Shown: positions 8,430-17,608, numbered from the stretch's first letter. The stretch is 64,000 bases of DNA from Chimaeribacter californicus (GCF_002858675.1 NZ_PJZF01000007.1:144001-208000), one strand, 5' to 3'. Program-made: numbers and translations. Notes: generated from the letters alone by a model not told the origin.

Positions 8430-8458
8430 AAAAAAGGAGCCATCCCGGCTCCTTTTTT
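8430..8458. terminator. Bidirectional rho-independent terminator
   Basis: Stem AAAAAAGGAGCC (8430-8441) with GGCTCCTTTTTT (8447-8458) and a five-base loop. The A-run and T-run let it serve both the rightward diguanylate cyclase and the leftward gene ending at 8477. Confidence 0.88.
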
Positions 8459-8476
8459 GTTTTTTACGCGGCAGCC

Positions 8477-8836
8477 TCAGTGGGTGTGGATCTCAATCTG
8501 CCCGCCGATGGTGACCTGATGGTAAACATGCTGCGGGACTTCAACCTGATAACAGCGGCCATCGTGCGTGACTTCAAGCACATAGCGCTCGCTCTCAAAA
8601 GACTCGATCGGGATGAAGCCGAAAAAGCCTTCCGCCACACTGAAAGTGCGCGTTGAGGGCAGGGCATAACGGCGGACAACGCGGGCGGCCAGCGGTGCCT
8701 GTTGGCCGGTGAGGGTACGCCAGGTCTGCGAAACCGGCGCCAGCACGGAGGCGCGCAGCGTGGCAGTGAACAGGGCTGCCTGAGTGGCCAGCCCGGCCAA
8801 CGACGCAGAGACGCGGGCAGAGGTGCTCGTTTTCAT
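8477..8836 (-). CDS. Unrecognised 119-aa protein
   Basis: I do not recognise this protein. The ATG at 8836 has GAGG about eight bases upstream and gives 119 aa; longer frames run into non-coding-looking sequence. The N-terminal third is Ala/Ser/Thr-rich and mildly hydrophobic (ASLAGLATQAALFTATLRA), possibly an amphipathic or signal-like segment. The C-terminal part (YVLEVTHDGRCYQVEVP, then a His-rich end with HVYHQV and EIHTH) looks like a small beta domain. It is followed by a good bidirectional terminator. It lies just downstream of fhuF, but more than 150 bases separate them, so an own promoter is likely. Coding status is supported by the start site and terminator only. Confidence 0.55.
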   Translation of the reverse strand: MKTSTSARVSASLAGLATQAALFTATLRASVLAPVSQTWRTLTGQQAPLAARVVRRYALPSTRTFSVAEGFFGFIPIESFESERYVLEVTHDGRCYQVEVPQHVYHQVTIGGQIEIHTH

Positions 8837-8993
8837 GATCGTTACCTCGTGGTCAAAGTCGGCCCGCTTCACCAGGAAAACGGTTGCGGGGTCGCCTTCA
8901 TATTTATAGTTATAACCGGGTAAGATCAAACTCTTTTTCCGTATAAGCAACCCCAGATGCGCACCTCCCTGAGGGAGAACGCTTTTTTTCTGC

Positions 8994-9731
8994 TCAGACG
9001 GTGGCCGGGCGGCGGCGTTTTTCAGCCAGTAACAGCGGGCAGGAGGGGCACATTTCGTGGTCACACAGCTCATAGCGCAGGCAGCACTGGCGGCGGAACG
9101 ACGGGCTTTCCGCCACGGTCGGGATTTCACGGCGGGTGGGTTCGAACAGCGCATTTTTGCTGCCGTCGCACAGGGTACGGGCAGCGAGCAGGGCCTGGCC
9201 GGGCGTGACATCTGCGTTCACCAGCTCAGCCTGTTCAATGCCCCACTCGATGCGCACGGCGGCATTATTCCAGAAAATCCCCGGCTTCAGCCCGGCGAGA
9301 TCCGCCAGGATCCGGCAGACCGGCGCAATGTGCTGCACCATGCCCGCGAACCGCATCAGCGGGTCGGACCCGGTGACCGGTTCGCCCTCTCCCTGCAACA
9401 TAAATTGCAGCGGCAGGCCATCCTCATTGAGCTGGAACCAGACGCGGTCAGCGTTAATCGGTAATTGCCACTGGTGGGAGAGGTTCACAATCATCCACAC
9501 CGGCAACAGGCGGGCAAAATACCATTGTGACCACATAGAGACGCGGGCGCGGTGTTCTGACGCATCATGGGCATTGAGGTAGTCAGCCAGCACGTCGCGC
9601 GCCCCTTCCGGCGTCAACAGGCGGCCGGCAGGCACCGTCCGCTCAGCATGCGCATCATAAGGGATGAACATGGTTTTGACCCAGTCCAGCGGGCCATCGG
9701 CAAAGGAGTCTAAAATTGTCAGCATCGTCAT
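8994..9731 (-). CDS. fhuF: FhuF-family siderophore-iron reductase
   Basis: 245 aa. The C-terminus has the hallmark [2Fe-2S] cluster motif of FhuF, C-C-x10-C-x2-C (QCCLRYELCDHEMCPSC). FhuF proteins reduce ferric iron in hydroxamate siderophores at the cytoplasmic face, releasing Fe2+. The start is the ATG at 9731 or the one at 9725; neither has a strong binding site. It is transcribed divergently from the haem-uptake operon across a 331-base region with Fur boxes, so iron control is likely. The family is clear; whether it acts on a siderophore or assists haem-iron use here is not shown. Confidence 0.82.
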   Translation of the reverse strand: MTMLTILDSFADGPLDWVKTMFIPYDAHAERTVPAGRLLTPEGARDVLADYLNAHDASEHRARVSMWSQWYFARLLPVWMIVNLSHQWQLPINADRVWFQLNEDGLPLQFMLQGEGEPVTGSDPLMRFAGMVQHIAPVCRILADLAGLKPGIFWNNAAVRIEWGIEQAELVNADVTPGQALLAARTLCDGSKNALFEPTRREIPTVAESPSFRRQCCLRYELCDHEMCPSCPLLLAEKRRRPATV

Positions 9732-9828
9732 GCGCTTGGCACCAGGAATCTTTTTATTCGTCCTCCCGCCCCGGCATACACCCCGGCACGGCCTCTGCCG
9801 CTCAGTGTAAGCGACCCTGATAGGAAAT

Positions 9829-9847
9829 GGTAATGATTTCGATTTGT
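9829..9847. promoter_or_regulatory. Possible Fur box on the fhuF side
   Basis: GGTAATGATTTCGATTTGT matches the 19-base Fur consensus at about 11 positions, concentrated in the left half. Its place, about 100 bases before fhuF, is suitable. Weak on its own. Confidence 0.4.
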
Positions 9848-9933
9848 ATTATGATCTAAACGTGCGGCGGCCTTTCACGTCTGCCGTCAAAAAAGCCGCG
9901 TAAAAAGAGGGGAATAGCCCTCTCCCTGCAAAT

Positions 9934-9952
9934 GCTAATGATAATAAATATC
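9934..9952. promoter_or_regulatory. Fur box upstream of hemS
   Basis: GCTAATGATAATAAATATC matches the 19-base Fur consensus at 16 positions. It lies about 110 bases before the hemS start, as expected for iron-repressed haem uptake. Confidence 0.78.
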
Positions 9953-10062
9953 ATTTCCATCTATGATTTTTTGTGTTTTATAATGCCGCCATTCACCCTT
10001 AACCCGCCTCTCCTGAGCGTGCCGTTACGCCGCACCAGGGAAGCGCGCTGCCGGAGATTGTC

Positions 10063-11097
10063 ATGGCTGACCTGTACGCACACTACCTCGATATTAAAAA
10101 AACCCATCCGCGGCATTATGCCCGTGACATCGCCCGCCTGATGCAACGGAGTGAGGCGGAATTACTGGCGATCCGTACCGGGCATGATGCCCGGCGTCTG
10201 CAGCTTAACCCGGCGGCGTTGCTGGCCGCACTGGAGACAGTGGGTGAGACGCTCTCGATTACCCGTAACGAGTACGCGGTACATGAACAGCGCGGCTGCT
10301 ACCAGAACCTGACCCTGACACCCCACGGTGGGCTGGTGCTTAACCCGCGTGCGCTGGATCAGCGCCTCTTTACCAGCCAGTGGCACTGCGCGTTTGCGCT
10401 GGACGAGGAGGTGCCGCAGGGCCGCCGCCACAGTATCCAGATCTTCGATCCGCAGGGCGAGGCAGTACTGAAAATCTATACCACGGCGCAGAGTGACAAG
10501 GTGGCCTGGCAGGCGCTGGTCACGCGCTTTGCTGCGCATGACAATCCGGCGCTGACGCTGAGCCCGGTACCGGCGCCGGTTGCCGCGGCCACCGATCTCA
10601 CCGGGCTGGAGCAGGCGTGGCGGGCAATGACCAACGTGCATCAGTTTTTCCTGCTATTGAAAAAATACCGCACCACCCGCCAGCAGGCATTCCGCGCGGT
10701 GCCGGCCGATCTGGCCTGCCGGGTGGAAAACCGGGCGCTGGAGGAGATCCTGGCCGCCGCCTATCAGCAGCAGAATGAGATCATGATCTTCGTCGGCAAC
10801 CGTGGCTGTGTGCAGATCTTTACCGGCGTGATTGAGAGCGTGCGCCCACAGCATGGCTGGCTGAATGTCTTCAACCCGGCCTTCACGTTGCATTTGCAAC
10901 ACCAGCGCATTGCCGAGAGCTGGGTCACCCGCAAACCGACCGCAGACGGCATGGTCACCAGCCTTGAATTGTTTGCGGAAGACGGTACGCAGATTGCCCA
11001 GCTCTATGGCCAGCGCACAGAAGGGCAGCCGGAACAGGCGATATGGCGTGAACAGCTGGCACGCTTGCCGGTTTGCCGCAGCGGGGAAGTGGCATGA
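10063..11097 (+). CDS. hemS: HemS/HmuS-type cytoplasmic haem protein
   Basis: 344 aa, the full length of the HemS/ShuS/ChuS family, which binds incoming haem in the cytoplasm and delivers or degrades it to release iron. The family is built from two repeats of about 160 residues, and similar segments recur here (GCYQNL..., NPRALDQRLFTSQWHCAFAL, and later GCVQIFTGVIE..., NPAFTLHLQHQRIAESWV). It opens the operon; GGAG precedes ATG 10063. Its stop overlaps the hemT start as ATGA. Fur control is expected from the box at 9934. Confidence 0.88.
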   Translation: MADLYAHYLDIKKTHPRHYARDIARLMQRSEAELLAIRTGHDARRLQLNPAALLAALETVGETLSITRNEYAVHEQRGCYQNLTLTPHGGLVLNPRALDQRLFTSQWHCAFALDEEVPQGRRHSIQIFDPQGEAVLKIYTTAQSDKVAWQALVTRFAAHDNPALTLSPVPAPVAAATDLTGLEQAWRAMTNVHQFFLLLKKYRTTRQQAFRAVPADLACRVENRALEEILAAAYQQQNEIMIFVGNRGCVQIFTGVIESVRPQHGWLNVFNPAFTLHLQHQRIAESWVTRKPTADGMVTSLELFAEDGTQIAQLYGQRTEGQPEQAIWREQLARLPVCRSGEVA

Positions 11098-11906
11098 GGC
11101 GCGCGCTCTGGTTATTGGTACTGCTGGCCGGCAATGCGGCTGCAGAGCGCGTTGTGACGATCGGGGGTGACGTTACGGAGATCGTCTACGCGCTGGGGGC
11201 AGGCGGGGAGCTGGTAGCCCGCGACAGCACCAGCACCCGCCCGGCGGCAGCCGGCGCACTGCCGGACGTCGGCTATATGCGCCAGCTCAATGCCGAAGGC
11301 ATTCTGGCCATGCGGCCCTCGCTGGTGCTGGCGACCGCACAGGCTGCCCCGGCACTGGCGCTTGACCAAATCCGGCAGAGCGGGGTGGAGGTGATGATGG
11401 TGCCGCCCGCAGTGACGCTTGATCAAATCGCGGACAAGGTCGCTGTGGTGGCGCATGCACTGCACCGGGATTCACAGGGCGAAACGCTCAGCCGGCAACT
11501 GCGGGCACAGCTTGACCAGATGCATTACGCCGCGCTACCGACCAAGGTGTTGTTTATCATGAGCCACGGCGGCATGAGCACGCTGGTGGCCGGGCAACAG
11601 ACGGCTGCCGATCAGGTGCTGGCCGCCGCCGGGGTGCGCAACGCCATGCAGGGCTTCAATGGCTATAAGCCGCTGTCAGCTGAGGGGGTGATCGCCGCTG
11701 CACCCGATCTGGTACTGGTCACCACTGACGGCCTGCGCACGCTGGGGGGGCAGGCGCAGGTCTGGGCACTGCCCGGCCTTCGCCTGACCCCGGCCGGCCG
11801 GGGCGGGCGCTTGCTGGTGCTGGATGATATGGCGCTGCTGGGCTTTGGGCCGGCCACCCCGGCGGCGGTCAGGCAACTGCGGGCGGCGGCGGCGCCAGCC
11901 CCGTGA
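11094..11906 (+). CDS. hemT: Periplasmic haem-binding protein of ABC importer
   Basis: 270 aa. A signal peptide (RRALWLLVLLAGNAAA) is followed by the type III substrate-binding fold (RVVTIGGDVTEIVYALGAGG... VGYMRQLNAEGILAMRPSLVLAT), which ferries haem from the outer-membrane receptor to HemUV. I chose ATG 11094, which overlaps the hemS stop and places the signal peptide at the N-terminus. The stop overlaps the GTG start of hemU by four bases. Family resemblance to HemT/HmuT plus gene order make the call firm. Confidence 0.88.
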   Translation: MRRALWLLVLLAGNAAAERVVTIGGDVTEIVYALGAGGELVARDSTSTRPAAAGALPDVGYMRQLNAEGILAMRPSLVLATAQAAPALALDQIRQSGVEVMMVPPAVTLDQIADKVAVVAHALHRDSQGETLSRQLRAQLDQMHYAALPTKVLFIMSHGGMSTLVAGQQTAADQVLAAAGVRNAMQGFNGYKPLSAEGVIAAAPDLVLVTTDGLRTLGGQAQVWALPGLRLTPAGRGGRLLVLDDMALLGFGPATPAAVRQLRAAAAPAP

Positions 11907-12904
11907 CGCGTCGCGGGCGGGTGTTCCGGCTGTTATTGATGGCGCTGTCACTGGCCGGGCTGATGCTGTTTGCCGCCCGTTCCGGTGCGCTTCCGCTGCC
12001 GCTTTCCCTGCTCTGGGAGCGGCAGGCCGCCGGACAGGTGTGGGCGATTTGGTTTGAGATCCGCCTGCCGCGCGTGTTGCTGGCGGTGATGGTGGGAACC
12101 GCGCTGGCCTTGGCGGGCAGTGTGATGCAGGGGGTATTCCGCAATGCGTTGGCAGACCCCGGCCTGCTGGGTGTCAGCAGCGGCGCGGCACTGGCGGTGG
12201 CGATTTCGGTGCTGCTGCCGTTGCCGTTGCCGTCCGGCCTGGCGCTGTATGCACCGGCATTCGCGGCGTTTATCGGCAGCCTGCTGGTGACCCTGGCGAT
12301 TTTTCTGCTCTGCCGCAGCGGCCGCCAGCCGATGTCACGGCTGCTGCTGGCAGGGATCGCCATCAATGTACTGACCGGCGCTATCACCGGGTTGCTTTCC
12401 TGGTTGAGCAGCGATCAACAACTGCGCCAGCTCGCGTTGTGGGGCATGGGGAGCCTGGGGCAGGCGCAATGGCCGGCGTTGTGGGCGGTGGCGTCGCTGG
12501 TTATTCCGGCCTCTGCCGCCCTTTGGGGGTATGCCCGGCGGCTGAACCTGTTACAGCTGGGAGAGGAGGAGGCGCACTACCTGGGCGTACCGGTGCGGCA
12601 GACGCAGGCAGCATTGCTGATCCTCAGCGCATTGCTGACAGCGGCCGCGGTAGCCGTCAGCGGTATCATCGGCTTTATCGGGTTGGTCATTCCGCATCTT
12701 GCCCGGATGGTGATGGGTGCGGATCACCGTGCCCTGCTGCCGGCCTCCGCGCTGTTGGGTGCCATGCTGTTGCTGCTCTCTGACACCGTGGCGCGCACCG
12801 CCGTCGCCCCGGCGGAGATGCCGGTCGGTCTGCTCACCAGCCTGATTGGCGCGCCCTGGTTCCTCTGGCTGATGATCCGTAGAAACCGGGGGCAGGATGA
12901 GTGA
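11903..12904 (+). CDS. hemU: Haem ABC transporter permease
   Basis: 333 aa FecCD-type permease with roughly ten hydrophobic segments. Typical family stretches are [34 protein letters not shown] and [14 protein letters not shown]. It forms the membrane channel through which haem enters the cytoplasm. The start is a GTG at 11903 overlapping the hemT stop (GTGA). The downstream ATPase starts eight bases before the hemU stop, so synthesis is coupled. Confidence 0.9.
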   Translation: MTRRGRVFRLLLMALSLAGLMLFAARSGALPLPLSLLWERQAAGQVWAIWFEIRLPRVLLAVMVGTALALAGSVMQGVFRNALADPGLLGVSSGAALAVAISVLLPLPLPSGLALYAPAFAAFIGSLLVTLAIFLLCRSGRQPMSRLLLAGIAINVLTGAITGLLSWLSSDQQLRQLALWGMGSLGQAQWPALWAVASLVIPASAALWGYARRLNLLQLGEEEAHYLGVPVRQTQAALLILSALLTAAAVAVSGIIGFIGLVIPHLARMVMGADHRALLPASALLGAMLLLLSDTVARTAVAPAEMPVGLLTSLIGAPWFLWLMIRRNRGQDE

Positions 12905-13676
12905 TCTATTGTGTGCAGAGCACCTCAGCTACCGGCTCGCCCGGCAACGGCTGATTGATGACGTATCACTGGCCTTTCCGGCAGGCCGCCTCATTGCGTT
13001 GATTGGCCCCAATGGTGCGGGCAAGTCAACCCTGCTGCGTTTGCTGAGTGGCTATCTGACACCGTCGGGCGGAGTATGCCGGCTCGATGGCCTCCCGCTG
13101 CACGCGTGGCCGCTGGCTGCCTTGTCGCGCCGCCGTGCGGTAATGCGGCAGGAGAGCCACCTGGCGTTTGCCTTTCCGGTACGGGAGGTGGTGCAGATGG
13201 GGCGTGCGCCGTGGCCCGCGCAAGGCAGTGATGCGATAGTCGGGCAGATTATGGAACTGACCGGCTGTGCACCGCTGGCCGGGCGTGACTACCGGCAACT
13301 CTCCGGCGGCGAGCAGCAGCGGGTGCGGGTGGCGCGCGCGCTGGCACAACTCTGGCAGGCCGATGGGCCGCAGGGGATGCTGTTTCTGGATGAGCCGACT
13401 TCCGCGCTTGACCTGCATCACCAGCAGCACCTGTTGCGGTTGTTGAAGCAGCTGACCCGCCGCTACCCGCTCACCGTGTGTTGTGTATTACACGATCTCA
13501 ATCTGGCCGCTCTCTGGTCAGATGAACTCTGCCTGCTGGCGCAAGGCCGGCTGGTCGCACGCGGCAGCCCGGCGCAGGTGCTGCAGGGTGATCTGCTGGC
13601 CCGCTGCTATCAGGCAGACCTGTTGATGGGCAGCCACCCGGAGACCGGCACGCCTGCGCTGTTCCTGAAACCATAA
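12897..13676 (+). CDS. hemV: Haem ABC transporter ATPase
   Basis: 259 aa ATPase of the haem importer. Walker [10 protein letters not shown], signature LSGGEQQR, Walker [13 protein letters not shown] and the H-loop VLHDLN are all intact. It overlaps hemU and is the last gene of the tightly packed hemSTUV run. The 111 bases that follow contain a weak hairpin and then the haem receptor gene. Confidence 0.9.
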   Translation: MSDLLCAEHLSYRLARQRLIDDVSLAFPAGRLIALIGPNGAGKSTLLRLLSGYLTPSGGVCRLDGLPLHAWPLAALSRRRAVMRQESHLAFAFPVREVVQMGRAPWPAQGSDAIVGQIMELTGCAPLAGRDYRQLSGGEQQRVRVARALAQLWQADGPQGMLFLDEPTSALDLHHQQHLLRLLKQLTRRYPLTVCCVLHDLNLAALWSDELCLLAQGRLVARGSPAQVLQGDLLARCYQADLLMGSHPETGTPALFLKP

Positions 13677-13699
13677 AGTACTGAATAACAACAATAATC

Positions 13700-13717
13700 C
13701 CCTTCACCGGGGAAGGG
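13700..13717. terminator. Hairpin between hemV and the haem receptor gene
   Basis: CCCTTC (13700-13705) pairs with GAAGGG (13712-13717) around a six-base loop; a T-rich run (CTTTTTTTA) follows about ten bases later. It may be a partial terminator or attenuator that sets receptor level apart from the transporter. Weak evidence. Confidence 0.35.
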
Positions 13718-13787
13718 TTCCCTTTGCTTTTTTTACGCTGGGTGCACGGCAAGCGATAATAACAACTTATTGATTTAAAGGTAAATT

Positions 13788-16145
13788 ATGTCTTTCACCA
13801 CCAGAAAAACTGCCTTAAGCCTCGCGATGACCGGTTTATTGGGCAGCGCTATGCCGCCGGCACAGGCTGCCACGGGCACCGTGACAACCCCGGCGCAACA
13901 CAGCGCAGAAGAGGGCGAGCAATTACTGGTTTTGTCTCCGCCGGTGCCGGTGCAGGCGGGCAGCAAAACGACGCTAAGCGCCGGGCAGATTCAGCAGAAC
14001 GGCAGTAATAATTTCGGCACGCTGATGCGTTACCAGCCGCTGGTGAGCGCCACCGGCTCCAGCAGTGGCTCAACCGCCGGCAAGAGCGGCTTCGACCGCG
14101 CCGGGTATACCGGGTATAACATCCGTGGGCTGGAGTCGAACCGGGTCGGCATTGAGGTGGACGGCATCGAGATGCCGCAAGCAACCGGCCGCAGTTACGC
14201 CGGGCGGGCCGGGCTGGGCACGTCCGGCATCGGCCGTGACTATCTCGACCCGTATATGTACCAGCAGGTCGAGATTGAATCCGGCCCGACATCCGTTGAG
14301 GTGGCCAACAATGCGATTGGCGGGCGGGTCTCTTTTTTGCCGAAATCGGCCGCCGGCTACTTACGCCCCGGCAAAACCACCTATTTTGGCTACCAGAGTG
14401 ACTATGACTCCGCTGACCGCGGCTGGCATAACGGGTTAACGCTGGCGGGCGGCGATTCCATTTTGCAGGGGATGCTGGTAATAAGCCGCCGCGACGGCCA
14501 GGAGACCAGCAACAACAGTGGTGAACTCTCCAGTTATCCGGAGAACTGGCACTCTACTGCGCTGCTCGCCTCCGGTTCCTGGCTGGCGACTGACGAACAC
14601 CGGCTGACCGCCACCCTCGACTACTACCATAAAACCACCCACAGTCAGTACGACAGCTGGAACGATGCCGGCTCGGCGATTGTGGGTACTGCCCACCAGA
14701 GCGGCAACACCCGGCGGCTGGGCATCACGCTGAAAGATACGTGGGTGCCGCTGGAGAATGCATGGGTTGACCGGGTGGATACACAGATCTACCGGCAGAT
14801 CACCGAAGCCCATGACAATACCCTGATCCCGGGCAGCAGCGGTACGGTGACGCGGGTGCTTTCCGACTATAATGTGACCCGCTATGGGTTGGAAACCACC
14901 CTGGCGAAGGCGATCGGGCGGCACGACCTACGCTGGGGGCTGAATGCCGGCCAGAGCAAAACAGAGCGGCCGTTCAGCCAGGATCCGGTACAGAGCGGGG
15001 CCGCCGCCATTATGCAGCCGGAGGCTGACAGCCATACCGAGACGCTTGGCGCATTCCTGCAGGACAACATCACCTTTGACCTCAACGGCCATACCCTGGC
15101 CGTGGTGCCGGGCGTGCGCGCGGCTTACCAGAAAACGCGTGCGCAAAATCTCTCGTCGCTCTCTGCCAACAGCAGCGTTCTCAGCGAAGGGGAGGTGGCA
15201 ACGCTCTACGGCAGCAGTAACAGCGACAGCCAGCTCCTGCCGTCGCTGGGACTTATCTACAACCTGACACCGGCGCTGAGCACCTATATCCAGTACCGGC
15301 GCGGTGCGCAGTTCCCGAATGCCAGCCAGCTTTACGGCAGCTGGAATCTCGGTTCCAGCTATGCCGGGCGCGCGCAGTATGCGCTGATCGGCAGCCCGGA
15401 TCTGAAAACCGAGACCAGCAACAACCTCGAATGGGGAATAAAAGGCGAGGCGGCGAAGGGCATCACGTTCCATACCGCCCTCTTCTACAACAGCTATAAG
15501 AACTTTATCGCTGAGACGCGCTACACCCGTTTGGCCAACCCGGCGGTGTTTGCCACGGTGCCGGGCAATATTTACACCGTCTATAAGGAAGAGAACCGCG
15601 ATAAGGCGTACATCTATGGCGCAGAGTTGACCAGCAGGGTTGAGTTCGGCACCTGGGTGGATGAACTGCGCGGGCTGGGTGCCAATATTGGGCTTGGCTA
15701 CAGCAAAGGCCAGGCGAAATCAGCCTATGAGGGCGACAAATATGTTGACCTCGACAGCGTGCCGCCGATGAAAGCAGTGTTGGGGTTAAGCTGGGATGCG
15801 CCGGATCGCGCCTATGGCGGGGCTGTCACCACTACGCTGGTGAAGGGTAAACGCGCCACTGCCACCAGCCGCCAGACTTACAGCAACAGCGGCACGGCAT
15901 TGGCGGATACCACCACCACCTATATGCGCATTCCCGGTTATGCACTGGCAGATTTGACGGCCTACTGGCAGGTGGCCGCCCATGTGAAGCTGAGCGGCGG
16001 TATCTATAACCTGACCGACCGCAAATACTGGGACTATCTGAGCAGCCGCACCCTGACTGACACCGGCCTGCAGGACAGTTACAACCAGGCACTGGCCGTG
16101 CAACCCGGGCGTACCTTCCAGCTGGCGGTAAACGTCGATTTCTGA
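13788..16145 (+). CDS. TonB-dependent haem/haemoglobin receptor
   Basis: 785 aa outer-membrane receptor. After a signal peptide (about residues 1-28, ending MPPAQA) comes a TonB-box-like stretch (EQLLVLSPP), a plug domain (YNIRGLESNRVGIEVDGI, then the conserved VEIESGPTSVEVANNAIGG) and a 22-strand barrel ending in Phe (NVDF). Segments like RRGAQFPNASQLYG and GSPDLKTETSNN correspond to the FRAP/NPNL region of haem receptors. It is about 100 residues longer than HemR of Yersinia and closer to haemoglobin/transferrin-family receptors, so I leave the symbol empty. Gene order is unusual: the receptor follows hemSTUV. An imperfect Fur-like sequence lies at about 13755-13775. Confidence 0.85.
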   Translation: MSFTTRKTALSLAMTGLLGSAMPPAQAATGTVTTPAQHSAEEGEQLLVLSPPVPVQAGSKTTLSAGQIQQNGSNNFGTLMRYQPLVSATGSSSGSTAGKSGFDRAGYTGYNIRGLESNRVGIEVDGIEMPQATGRSYAGRAGLGTSGIGRDYLDPYMYQQVEIESGPTSVEVANNAIGGRVSFLPKSAAGYLRPGKTTYFGYQSDYDSADRGWHNGLTLAGGDSILQGMLVISRRDGQETSNNSGELSSYPENWHSTALLASGSWLATDEHRLTATLDYYHKTTHSQYDSWNDAGSAIVGTAHQSGNTRRLGITLKDTWVPLENAWVDRVDTQIYRQITEAHDNTLIPGSSGTVTRVLSDYNVTRYGLETTLAKAIGRHDLRWGLNAGQSKTERPFSQDPVQSGAAAIMQPEADSHTETLGAFLQDNITFDLNGHTLAVVPGVRAAYQKTRAQNLSSLSANSSVLSEGEVATLYGSSNSDSQLLPSLGLIYNLTPALSTYIQYRRGAQFPNASQLYGSWNLGSSYAGRAQYALIGSPDLKTETSNNLEWGIKGEAAKGITFHTALFYNSYKNFIAETRYTRLANPAVFATVPGNIYTVYKEENRDKAYIYGAELTSRVEFGTWVDELRGLGANIGLGYSKGQAKSAYEGDKYVDLDSVPPMKAVLGLSWDAPDRAYGGAVTTTLVKGKRATATSRQTYSNSGTALADTTTTYMRIPGYALADLTAYWQVAAHVKLSGGIYNLTDRKYWDYLSSRTLTDTGLQDSYNQALAVQPGRTFQLAVNVDF

Positions 16146-16173
16146 CGCAGCGCCACGGCTTTCACATCTGTTT

Positions 16174-16194
16174 AAGGGCGGCTATGCCGCCCTT
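16174..16194 (+). terminator. Terminator after the haem receptor
   Basis: Stem AAGGGCGGC (16174-16182) with GCCGCCCTT (16186-16194), three-base loop and a T-run. Confidence 0.88.
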
Positions 16195-16235
16195 TTTTGC
16201 GGGGGTAAACAAGGCACAGCCGTCGCGGCATCTGC

Positions 16236-16895
16236 CTAAAAGACTTTTACGGCCAGTTCGGTACTGCCTTTGATCGGCAGCGACACTGAGATAAAGCTGT
16301 TAGCCGGGTTGCGGATGTAGCTGATAAAATCAGGTTCAGCGTTATCATTGAGTACATATCCCCCCACCCGCAATTGCGGGGCAACCACCTGCAGCACCTC
16401 ATAAGCCAGCGAATGGCCGCTGTTTCCAGGCCAGCCATCAATCAGCACAAAATCAACCGGGCCGCCGAGATCTTTCAGCGTGTGGCGTGCATCACCCGAC
16501 CGTATATCGGCATAATCTGCCAGCCCGGCTTCCGCCAGGTTGCGCCGGGCCACCTCCGCTTTTTCCGGCACCAGCTCAGCGCCAATCACCTGGCCGCCGG
16601 TCTCTTTCATCGCTGCTGCAAAATAGAGTGCTGACATGCCGATCGAGGTGGCGAAATCCACTACCCGCGTGGCGCGCATCGCCCGGCAGAGCAGATAAAT
16701 CAGCTCGCCTTGTGCTGGATGGATAGAGAAACCATGCTCGGCAAATGCCGCGGGATCGGTGATCATCGCTTCACGCGAACCTTGCGCCGGAAAGGTGCGG
16801 GTGCTGTCGAGCCGGGTAATCACTGCCAGAATGTGCGGATCGGTAATCGTATTATTCGCAAGCTGGAAAGGAGGATGTTCTTTCATGTGGGTCAC
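16236..16895 (-). CDS. Class I SAM-dependent O-methyltransferase
   Basis: 219 aa (or 216 from the second Met). Similar to the catechol/caffeoyl-CoA O-methyltransferase fold: the SAM-binding region VVDFATSIGMSALYFAAA, acidic residue in GAELVPEK, and the metal/substrate region FVLIDGWPGNSGHSLAYE. The substrate is unknown. Its start lies inside the 3' end of the PadR-like gene (35-44 bases of overlap), so the two are translationally coupled, and the palindrome at 17467-17482 probably controls both. A detoxifying methyltransferase induced by a phenolic or similar compound is plausible but inferred. Confidence 0.75.
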   Translation of the reverse strand: MTHMKEHPPFQLANNTITDPHILAVITRLDSTRTFPAQGSREAMITDPAAFAEHGFSIHPAQGELIYLLCRAMRATRVVDFATSIGMSALYFAAAMKETGGQVIGAELVPEKAEVARRNLAEAGLADYADIRSGDARHTLKDLGGPVDFVLIDGWPGNSGHSLAYEVLQVVAPQLRVGGYVLNDNAEPDFISYIRNPANSFISVSLPIKGSTELAVKVF

Positions 16896-17436
16896 CGTGG
16901 GATGTCAGGGATAGAGGAAAAAGGGCGCTGATCTGGCGGGCGGTCTCCTCAAGCAGGGTCGTCAGGCGGAGCAGATCGGCAACGGAGCCGCGCCGATCGC
17001 CGATCGCCTCCCCGAGATTAAACGTCAGTTGCGTCAGCGCACTGTCAAGGGCAGGGAAACCGCTGCCTTCGGCGATGGCCAGCAGGTGCAGCCTTTTACG
17101 GATCAGCGCAACCGGCTGGGCATTCACGTTGAGCAGCGCACGGCCAACAATTGTTGCGCTGAAACAGGCGCGCCCGGCGTGGTCGGCCCGGGCTACCGCA
17201 TACCCTTCAGTCAGTAAACGCGCCAGCACCTTCTCCAGCCGTGCAGAGCCGGGCAAATAGGCACCGTATGAACAGGCGGCCACCGCCTGATGTATGGCCT
17301 GCGGATGCCGGGGATGCAGTATGATCAGCTGTAAAACCAGCAGCAGCAGTTCATTTTTACTCAGCAACCGGGGCCGCCGTGCCGGTAGCTCCGCCTCTGC
17401 GGGAGGGGTATGCGCCTGGGAATCACTGCCGGTCAT
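16852..17436 (-). CDS. PadR-like transcriptional regulator
   Basis: 194 aa. The N-terminal 25 residues are a polar extension. A winged-helix region follows (LLLLVLQLIILHPRHPQAIHQAV... ARLEKVLARLLTEGYAV), and the C-terminal helical part (LLRLTTLLEETARQISALF) would form the dimer arm, as in PadR/YqjI proteins. It precedes and overlaps the O-methyltransferase gene. A perfect 16-base palindrome sits 31 bases upstream of its start. That layout suggests an autoregulated repressor of the two-gene operon. The family assignment is moderate because sequence similarity within PadR proteins is low. Confidence 0.6.
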   Translation of the reverse strand: MTGSDSQAHTPPAEAELPARRPRLLSKNELLLLVLQLIILHPRHPQAIHQAVAACSYGAYLPGSARLEKVLARLLTEGYAVARADHAGRACFSATIVGRALLNVNAQPVALIRKRLHLLAIAEGSGFPALDSALTQLTFNLGEAIGDRRGSVADLLRLTTLLEETARQISALFPLSLTSHGDPHERTSSFPACE

Positions 17437-17466
17437 ATTGAGTCATCCGCTATGGAAAAAATATAT

Positions 17467-17482
17467 CCAAGATATATCTTGG
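17467..17482. promoter_or_regulatory. Perfect palindromic operator upstream of the PadR-like gene
   Basis: CCAAGATATATCTTGG is a perfect 16-base palindrome, and an overlapping imperfect repeat ATATATC-CAA-GATATAT extends it to the left. It lies 31-46 bases before the regulator start, where the promoter should be. AT-rich palindromes of this kind are typical targets of PadR-type repressors. Confidence 0.7.
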
Positions 17483-17608
17483 GTGCGGGAGAGGGTCAAG
17501 CGGGATCGTGATAACAGAGGAAGGTGTGATTAACTTAACCCGCTGTTTTTGTGCAAAAAAGAAGGCATTGTAAGGCAGTGGTTAAGTGAGGTAAGCAGAT
17601 GTAAAAAA

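Larger units (their letters stand above)
9732..10062. other. Divergent fhuF/hemS promoter region
   Basis: 331 bases without a gene, AT-rich around 9825-9980, holding two Fur-like sites (9829-9847 and 9934-9952). I looked for a small hemP gene here, as seen in many hem loci, and the only open frames do not resemble HemP. Confidence 0.6.

Noticed and set aside
9932..10141. Possible hemP before hemS
   Set aside because: The translation does not resemble HemP and overlaps hemS out of frame; the start lies in the Fur box.
13755..13775. Separate Fur box for the haem receptor
   Set aside because: Only about half the consensus positions match; kept as a remark, not a feature.
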